A stretch of 5,720 nucleotides of DNA, taken from positions 1-5,720 of the forward strand of contig JAFYIM010000306.1 of NCBI GenBank assembly GCA_017538635.1. The letters are read 5' to 3'. This document shows positions 1 through 5,720 of the stretch, piece by piece; within the stretch, counting starts at the first letter, position 1, and every line of letters starts with the position of its first letter. The notes under the pieces are model-generated. The model was not told where the DNA came from. It saw only the letters and a list, made by a program, of their open reading frames with translations, and ran no database searches. Made by a program: the position numbers and the translations under genes. Source of the DNA: a bacterium (lineage in GTDB: Bacteria; UBA3054).

Positions 1-4
1 AATA

Positions 5-532
5 ATGACCGCTCCGAGGAAAATAACCCTTCCTCTCACCAAAGAGATCGCAAGAGACCTTAGAGCCGGAGAGTATGTCCTACTCTCCGGCACTCTTTAC
101 ACAGCGAGGGACGCTGCTCACAAGAGGCTCGTTGAAGCCTTAGAAAAAGGCGAGGCTCTTCCCTTCCCCGCGGAGGGCGCGACCATCTACTACACCGGAC
201 CTACGCCGGCTCCCAAGGGATCCGTCATCGGCTCCGCCGGTCCCACCACCGCCTACCGAATGGATCCTTATGTCGAGCCCTTGCTCAAAGCGGGAGTTCT
301 CGGCATGATCGGCAAAGGCGCCAGAAAAGGGGACGTTCCCGAGCTTATCAAGAAATACCAGGCAGTCTATTTCGCCGCGCCCGGCGGCTGCGGCGCCCTT
401 TTGGGCAAATGCATCAAGGAATGTGAAATAATCGCCTACCCTGACCTTGGCACGGAAGCCGTAAGGAAACTCAAAGTTGAGGATTTCCCGGTCTTCGTCG
501 CCCAGGACAGTTTCGGCAACAGCATCTATTAA
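5..532 (+). CDS. Class I (iron-sulfur) fumarate hydratase, beta subunit (FumA/TtdB C-terminal type)
   Basis: This 175-residue protein matches the stand-alone beta subunit of two-subunit class I hydro-lyases, which reversibly hydrate fumarate to malate (or dehydrate tartrate) in the cytoplasm. Visible family motifs are SGTLYTARDAAHKR (residues 28-41), YTGPTPAP (63-70), GSAGPTTAYRMD (76-87), MIGKGARKGD (101-110), an alanine/glycine-rich segment AAPGGCGALLGK (124-135), and the C-terminal block DLGTEAVRKLKVEDFPV (147-163). The length is normal for a split beta subunit. The [4Fe-4S] cluster is carried by the alpha subunit, which should lie just before the window. As I recall the family, the GPTT motif is usually followed by Ser; here it is Ala83. 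The ATG at 5 fits the usual family N-terminus, but only 4 bases precede it, so its ribosome binding site cannot be judged. Fumarase versus tartrate dehydratase cannot be settled from the beta subunit alone; fumarase is the commoner assignment. Confidence 0.9.
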   Translation: MTAPRKITLPLTKEIARDLRAGEYVLLSGTLYTARDAAHKRLVEALEKGEALPFPAEGATIYYTGPTPAPKGSVIGSAGPTTAYRMDPYVEPLLKAGVLGMIGKGARKGDVPELIKKYQAVYFAAPGGCGALLGKCIKECEIIAYPDLGTEAVRKLKVEDFPVFVAQDSFGNSIY

Positions 533-551
533 ACTTTAATTAACGACCAAC

Positions 552-2210
<1,659 letters not shown>

Positions 2211-2212
2211 TA

Positions 2213-2965
2213 CTAATCCAGAATGCTGGCTTTGACGGGGCAAATTGCCTGGAAGGCTTTTATGTCGAGGAGGGGAGAGGCCAACTCATTGAAGGGCGGT
2301 TCGTACGTTCTGCCGCAGGCGGCGTATTTGCCTCCGGTCATGGGATTGTAGGGAAGGAAATCAACTGAGGTGAGATTTTTGAGTTCCTTGGCCAATTCAG
2401 CGATGGCGGTCAGGTTTTCTTCGCTGTCGGTCACGGTTGGAATAAGGGGCAGCCGGAAACAGTAGGGCGTTGCGCATTTCTTGTCAAGACGTCTGATATT
2501 GTCGAGTATTAGGGATGAGCTTTGCCCGGTCCAAAACTTGGCTTTTTCTTCGTTGAGGACTTTCAGACCGAAATGAAGGCTCTCTGCTCTTTCCGCCAGG
2601 GCTTTCAATTTTTGGTAATCGCCGTGGCCGGAGGTGTCGATTATGGCAGGAATAGCGTTTTTTGTTATGTCGAGGACTTCCAGAAGAAAATCGGCTTGCA
2701 TTAAAGGCTCGCCTCCGGAAAACGTCACGCCGTCCAAAAGATCGGATTTATCCAGGAGGTACGCCGCCAGCTTTTGCGAGCTCCAATATTCGCCCGCCAA
2801 TCTTGTTCCGCCGGGGAAAACGAGGGTTTCCGCTTCGGCGCTCTGTCCTTCCGGGCTGTGGCACCATTTGCAGCGCAGTGGGCAGCCTTTTAGGAAAACG
2901 GTTATCCTGAGTCCCGGACCGTCGTGGATGGAGGCTTCCGCTATGTCGAACAAAAGGCCGTCCAT
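2213..2965 (-). CDS. Glycyl radical enzyme activating enzyme (radical SAM, compact PflA-like)
   Basis: This cytoplasmic radical-SAM protein of 250 residues should reductively cleave S-adenosylmethionine and abstract hydrogen from the glycine of the GRE encoded just before it. The N-terminal HDGPGLRITVFLKGC (residues 14-28) and the cluster motif Cys28-x3-Cys32-x2-Cys35 within CPLRCKWCHSPEG are diagnostic. The SAM-binding TFSGGEP motif is at 81-87, and DTSGHG (110-115) is typical of the family. The length is close to PflA. There is no Cys-rich ferredoxin-like insertion between the cluster motif and SGGEP, unlike the activases of many other GREs (for example glycerol or choline lyases). The start lies 3 bp after the GRE stop, and no Shine-Dalgarno sequence precedes it, so translation is probably coupled to the GRE. 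The 3' end is convergent with the SUMF1 gene, with 2 bp between stop codons. The class is certain; its dedicated partner is inferred from adjacency. Confidence 0.93.
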   Translation of the reverse strand: MDGLLFDIAEASIHDGPGLRITVFLKGCPLRCKWCHSPEGQSAEAETLVFPGGTRLAGEYWSSQKLAAYLLDKSDLLDGVTFSGGEPLMQADFLLEVLDITKNAIPAIIDTSGHGDYQKLKALAERAESLHFGLKVLNEEKAKFWTGQSSSLILDNIRRLDKKCATPYCFRLPLIPTVTDSEENLTAIAELAKELKNLTSVDFLPYNPMTGGKYAACGRTYEPPFNELASPLLDIKAFQAICPVKASILD

Positions 2966-2968
2966 ATA

Positions 2969-5029
2969 TTACGCGCCGAAGGCTTGGCGTCCGATGATCT
3001 GATCTTGATAGGGCTTGGAAAGCTCCACGAAATAGCCGCTCCAGCCCCAGACGCGGACTATTAAGTCCCGGTAGTTTTCCGGGTGTATCTGGGCGTCCCG
3101 CAGCTTGTCAGGGTTCAGGGTGTTCAATTGCAGCTGCTGGCAGCCGAGTTTGACGAAGGCTTGGATAAGTTTGACAACTTTTAGAAGGGCTTCCTCGTTC
3201 CTGAAATAGGAGTCCGCAAGCTCCATGGTTATGGGGCCGCCGTTGCAGATCCTTTTATAGTCTAATTTGCCGTAGGTCTCAAGTTCGCTGATGATTCCGC
3301 GGGCTCTGACGCCGGGAGAAGGGGCGAGGCTGGAGCTGACGAAGTCGCCGTATTTGCGGCCGTCGGCGGTGGCTTTCAATTTCTGGCCTTCTCTTTTTTC
3401 GGTCATTAAGACATAGTGCTGAGCGGAGCCGGAGCCTGGCCTTATGCGGCCGCCGCGGCCGTTGTTTTTTATTTCAGCAAGGGCGTTGGCGAAGAGGTCG
3501 AACAGGAGTTTTAAAAAGTCGTCGGCGTAATCGTCATTGCTGCCGACCTTGTGGGGGACGGCCTTTATTATCTGTCTCAATTCCTCGTCGTTTTCGTAGT
3601 CGCTTTCCAAGGCGGCCAAGAGTCTTTCCGGCGTGACCTGCTTAGTTTCGAAAATCAGGTACTTTACAGCCGCCAGGGCGTCGGCGGCGCTTGAGGAGCC
3701 GCAGCCTTGGCAGCCGTAATGGTAGTGGCTTCCGCCTCCGTTGTTCAGGTCGCGGCCTTTTTTTATGGGGTTTTTGGAGAAGACGGAAACGATGGGTTCC
3801 GGAAGGAAATAACCTTCTTGTCCGCAGCTCTCCTTGAAATCTTTTACTTGCGCGTCAACGGCTGTTTTTAATCTGTCCACTATCCCTTCGAAATCATCGC
3901 CGGCTTTAAGGCCGGATCTTATGGCCTCGTCCGCGCACAGAGGAAAATTGAAGGCGAATAGGTTCGGGGTGTCGCGGCCGTCCTCCACCACGAACTCCCA
4001 GCAGGCCGCGACGGTGTAGTCCCTGGCTGCTTCCAGGTCGTAGCCGAAATTCACCAGGCTGGGAATGATGACTTCGTCGTTTTGGTATTGCGGGAAGCCC
4101 AAGCCCTTGCGGGTAAGTTTGGCGGCGGAAAGAAGAAGGTCATGGGGCGTGTTGGAATCTACCCTCAGATTGATCTTAGGGTCTATCAGACCAATGTCGT
4201 CCGAGGCTTCCAGGCACATGTAGGTGAGGGGATTGACCGCAGGGTTTCCGTTCCTGTCGCAGCCGCCCAGCATCATGCTCTGCCCGTTGTCGCCCAGCTG
4301 GACTCCTCTGTAGAGGTCGGCGTCCCTTGAAAGGGAAATGAAAAATTCTTCCAATAGCTCGAAGGCCTCGTCCCGGGTCAAAACATTTTGCTCCAAATCG
4401 TTTTCGAGGTAGGGCCACATGTACTGGTCAAAGCGGCCGAAGCCCATGTGTTCGCCGCCGGCGGATCTCATGACGGACATTATGAAGCGGACGGACTGTA
4501 GCGCTTCGTGAAAGCTTTCCGCCGGGTACTGGGGGACTTTTTCCAAAAGTGCGCGCTGACTTGGTTCTTTGGCGGCAGCGGCGTAGCGCTTGGCGAAATT
4601 GGCCACGGCGTCTATGGCCGCGATGGCGTTCGTTAAGAAATCGACGGCTTCAGGGTCGTCCTTTTTTTCTTCCAGGGCTTTTTGGCAGGCGGCTTTTCGC
4701 CCGGCGAGGCCTTCTTTCAGGAGGATGGGCCATTCGATGGTCAGGTTTTCAAGGGCGCGCCGCGGCTTTGCTTTATCCAATCCGTTCATCGGGAAGTCCG
4801 GGTTGCCTTTTATAGTCCTCGTAAAGATGATCTTCTCGCCTGGAAAGACAAGGGGAGTTTCTTTATTTAAGATGTACTCGTAGATGAGCCGGTAGCGCCC
4901 GTTGAGGCTGAGGCCGGCTGCTTTTGATTCCAGATCGGCGTTCAAACTGTCTCTGGATATGTCTCTCCTGAACTTATGGTAGAAACCGTTCCGGACGTTT
5001 TCCCTCAGTTGTTTTATTCTCGCGTTCAT
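2969..5029 (-). CDS. Glycyl radical enzyme of unassigned substrate (PFL-like family)
   Basis: This is a 686-residue enzyme, numbered from the ATG at 5029. The glycyl radical motif RVWGWSGYFVEL is at 659-670 with Gly662 as the radical site, 25 residues from the C-terminus. The thiyl cysteine is Cys343 in AACWEF, followed by Glu345. This single Cys-x-Glu layout resembles GRE lyases, dehydratases and decarboxylases and excludes classical pyruvate formate-lyase, which has adjacent cysteines. Other conserved blocks are FPGEKIIFTRT (62-72), GGEHMGFGRFDQY (191-203), GCQGCGSSSAADALAA (439-454), GSNDDYAD (496-503), NGGPITMEL (596-604) and QLQLNTLN (632-639). The pattern matches a widespread family that databases usually label pyruvate formate lyase family protein, whose substrate I do not know. 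An upstream in-frame ATG at 5089 would add 20 residues. I prefer 5029 because MNARIKQLRE fits the usual family N-terminus and a possible -10 element overlaps the upstream ATG. Neither start has a Shine-Dalgarno sequence. The activase follows after 3 bp. Confidence 0.9.
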   Translation of the reverse strand: MNARIKQLRENVRNGFYHKFRRDISRDSLNADLESKAAGLSLNGRYRLIYEYILNKETPLVFPGEKIIFTRTIKGNPDFPMNGLDKAKPRRALENLTIEWPILLKEGLAGRKAACQKALEEKKDDPEAVDFLTNAIAAIDAVANFAKRYAAAAKEPSQRALLEKVPQYPAESFHEALQSVRFIMSVMRSAGGEHMGFGRFDQYMWPYLENDLEQNVLTRDEAFELLEEFFISLSRDADLYRGVQLGDNGQSMMLGGCDRNGNPAVNPLTYMCLEASDDIGLIDPKINLRVDSNTPHDLLLSAAKLTRKGLGFPQYQNDEVIIPSLVNFGYDLEAARDYTVAACWEFVVEDGRDTPNLFAFNFPLCADEAIRSGLKAGDDFEGIVDRLKTAVDAQVKDFKESCGQEGYFLPEPIVSVFSKNPIKKGRDLNNGGGSHYHYGCQGCGSSSAADALAAVKYLIFETKQVTPERLLAALESDYENDEELRQIIKAVPHKVGSNDDYADDFLKLLFDLFANALAEIKNNGRGGRIRPGSGSAQHYVLMTEKREGQKLKATADGRKYGDFVSSSLAPSPGVRARGIISELETYGKLDYKRICNGGPITMELADSYFRNEEALLKVVKLIQAFVKLGCQQLQLNTLNPDKLRDAQIHPENYRDLIVRVWGWSGYFVELSKPYQDQIIGRQAFGA

Positions 5030-5084
5030 CGAGAATATTTTAGCATAAGGCTTATGGTTTTGGAACGAGCCTTGCTTTGCTAAA

Positions 5085-5112
5085 ATCATATGTTTTAAAC
5101 GGTTTTTGCACA
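5085..5112 (-). promoter_or_regulatory. Weak candidate promoter for the GRE-activase operon
   Basis: On the minus strand, TATGAT (5090 to 5085) matches five of six bases of a sigma-70 -10 element. TGTGCA lies 16 bp upstream (5112 to 5107) and matches only three of six bases of the -35 consensus. Transcription from here would begin near 5078, past the upstream ATG at 5089, leaving about 50 nt of leader before the ATG at 5029. A second A/T-rich element (TATGCTAAAAT, about 5047-5037) is an alternative -10 but leaves almost no leader. Both are pattern readings only. Confidence 0.22.
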
Positions 5113-5156
5113 GGGGTATTTAGTTGGTTATCTTACTTTTTATTAATTGCTTATGT

Positions 5157-5183
5157 GGGTTGGGGAGAGGGGCTGGAATGGGG
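5157..5183 (+). other. G-quadruplex-forming motif in the divergent intergenic region
   Basis: Four G runs (5157-5159, 5162-5165, 5169-5172, 5180-5183) are separated by loops of 2, 3 and 7 bases, which satisfies the standard G3+N1-7 pattern. The motif lies about 130 bp before the preferred GRE start and about 240 bp before tuf. The G-rich strand is the + strand, which is the template strand for the GRE operon if that operon's transcript begins upstream of here. Only the sequence pattern is visible; folding and function are inferred. Confidence 0.5.
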
Positions 5184-5288
5184 TACTTGAAATCAAACAC
5201 CCTTTCTGGTATTATTGTTCTCACCCATCGTGAAAAAGCGCGAAAGCAAATTTTCCGGTGCTGAAAAAAACATACCTCATACGCGTCG

Positions 5289-5333
5289 CGAATAGATGCA
5301 GACGCTAACGAAGATCTAGACACCGAATAGATG
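5289..5333 (+). repeat. 10-bp direct repeat CGAATAGATG upstream of tuf
   Basis: CGAATAGATG occurs exactly at 5289-5298 and 5324-5333, with starts 35 bp apart. A shorter relative, CGAAGAT, lies between them at 5309-5315. The cluster ends 15 bp before the proposed tuf -35 element, so the units could be protein-binding sites. Short repeats can also arise by chance. Confidence 0.45.
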
Positions 5334-5348
5334 GATGTCTTGTCAGAA

Positions 5349-5377
5349 GTGAAAATATGTGGTTAACAACATATAAA
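5349..5377 (+). promoter_or_regulatory. Candidate sigma-70 promoter of tuf
   Basis: The -35 element GTGAAA (5349-5354, four of six consensus bases) and the -10 element TATAAA (5372-5377, five of six) have an optimal 17-bp spacer. Transcription would start near 5384 in a T-rich tract, giving a leader of about 40 nt with the ribosome binding site. Another -35-like hexamer, TTGTCA (5340-5345), is too far from this -10 (26 bp). An independent promoter is expected because tuf has no co-directional gene upstream. Confidence 0.5.
5355..5374 (+). repeat. Near-perfect 20-bp palindrome overlapping the tuf promoter spacer
   Basis: The left half ATATGTGGTT and right half AACAACATAT pair at nine of ten positions, centred on GTTAAC (5362-5367). 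The dyad fills the spacer between the proposed -35 and -10 elements and runs into the -10. It has no loop, so it suits a dimeric protein operator better than an RNA hairpin. Any regulator is unknown. Confidence 0.5.
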
Positions 5378-5412
5378 AAATTTTTTTAATTCATTACATA
5401 ATCCAAACCATT

Positions 5413-5416
5413 GGAG
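5413..5416 (+). promoter_or_regulatory. Shine-Dalgarno site of tuf
   Basis: GGAG lies 7 nt before the tuf ATG at 5424, an ideal spacing. It is the only clear Shine-Dalgarno sequence before any gene whose upstream region is visible here, and it fixes the tuf start. Confidence 0.8.
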
Positions 5417-5423
5417 AAATTTT

Positions 5424-5720
5424 ATGGCTAAGGAAACTTACAACAGAACTAAGCCCCACGTGAACGTCGGTACGATCGGTCACATCGACCACGGCAAATC
5501 CACGACCACCGCTGCCTTGACGAAAGTTTTGGCTGAGAAAGGTCTGTCCAAATTCGTGCCCTACTCTGAAGTCACCAAGGCTTCCGCCTCCCAGGGCTTC
5601 CGTAACGAAAGCAAAACCCTGACGATCGCCACCTCTCACGTCGAATACGAGAGCGAAACTCGTCACTATGCCCACATCGACTGCCCGGGGCACGCCGACT
5701 ACATCAAGAACATGATTACC
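5424..5720 (+). CDS. tuf: Translation elongation factor Tu, N-terminal 99 residues (cut by window end)
   Basis: This is the start of the GTPase that delivers aminoacyl-tRNA to the ribosome. The N-terminus [20 protein letters not shown] is typical. The P-loop is GHIDHGKS (residues 19-26) and the G3 motif DCPGH is at 86-90. [20 protein letters not shown] (71-90) and ADYIKNMIT (91-99) match EF-Tu closely. The reading frame is open to the end of the window, which truncates the gene at about a quarter of its usual length. The switch I region is unusual: residues 47-68 replace the common APEEKARGITI pattern and end in KTLTI, although the Mg-coordinating threonine is kept (Thr67). From memory this variant is shared by EF-Tu of Planctomycetes and Lentisphaerota, which supports the suggested taxonomy. 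The gene has its own candidate promoter and Shine-Dalgarno site, and rpsL-rpsG-fusA do not precede it. Confidence 0.95.
   Translation, partial: MAKETYNRTKPHVNVGTIGHIDHGKSTTTAALTKVLAEKGLSKFVPYSEVTKASASQGFRNESKTLTIATSHVEYESETRHYAHIDCPGHADYIKNMIT

Noticed and set aside
2247..2261. Possible terminator after the SUMF1 gene: GCCT-GGA-AGGC followed by TTTT
   Set aside because: The stem is only 4 bp, the U run is short, and it lies inside the activase coding sequence, so codon constraint explains it as well.
5187..5196. TTGAAATCAA as an FNR-type anaerobic regulator site upstream of the GRE operon
   Set aside because: The half-sites are only 4 bp with a 2-bp centre and do not fit the FNR spacing of TTGAT-N4-ATCAA.
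5153..5233. 26-residue plus-strand ORF (starts MWVGERGW)
   Set aside because: It is a short Trp-rich frame translated from the G-tract with no ribosome binding site, and chance is the simplest explanation.
5120..5323. 67-residue minus-strand ORF in the intergenic region
   Set aside because: It has no recognisable domain and a composition typical of random translation. It runs through the G-rich tract, and its reading frame overlaps the repeat cluster and GRE upstream region. No ribosome binding site was seen.
5340..5377. TTGTCA (5340-5345) as the tuf -35 element
   Set aside because: It matches the hexamer well, but the distance to TATAAA is 26 bp, and no -10-like sequence sits 16-18 bp downstream.
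5394..5693. 99-residue minus-strand ORF opposite tuf
   Set aside because: It is a shadow of the tuf coding strand, whose + frame gives an unmistakable EF-Tu N-terminus.

Overview
The window looks like part of an anaerobic bacterium of the Planctomycetota-Verrucomicrobiota-Chlamydiota (PVC) group. Lentisphaerota (Victivallales-like gut or sediment lineages) is my best guess. Three things point there: an EF-Tu whose switch I segment reads KTLTI instead of RGITI, a PEP-CTERM-like segment, and a secreted SUMF1-type protein. The two-subunit iron-sulfur fumarase and the glycyl radical enzyme both indicate anaerobic life. The taxonomy is inference from remembered families, not a search result.

Layout. 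Positions 5-532 (+) encode the beta subunit of a class I fumarate hydratase; its alpha partner presumably lies before the window. After 19 bp, 552-2210 (+) encodes a 552-residue exported protein ending in a SUMF1/FGE-like domain. It carries a PEP-CTERM-like anchor fused directly to a second signal-peptide-like segment in mid-protein. Convergent to it, with only 2 bp between the stop codons, is a minus-strand pair. This is a glycyl radical enzyme (GRE) of unassigned substrate (start at 5029, stop at 2969) followed after 3 bp by its radical-SAM activase (2965 to 2213). A non-coding region of about 330-390 bp separates this operon from a divergent tuf gene, which starts at 5424 and is cut by the window end.

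How the parts work together. The activase would install the glycyl radical on the GRE, giving an oxygen-sensitive enzyme whose chemistry cannot be read from this window. The catalytic segment has one Cys followed by Trp-Glu, so it is not a classical pyruvate formate-lyase with a Cys-Cys pair. The fumarase belongs to central anaerobic carbon metabolism, and the SUMF1 protein acts outside the cytoplasm. I see no evidence that these three units share a pathway.

The divergent intergenic region is rich in structure. It holds a four-run G-tract with quadruplex potential, a 10-bp direct repeat, a near-perfect 20-bp palindrome inside a plausible tuf promoter, and the only clear Shine-Dalgarno sequence in the window. 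No tRNA, rRNA, CRISPR array, insertion sequence or convincing intrinsic terminator was found.
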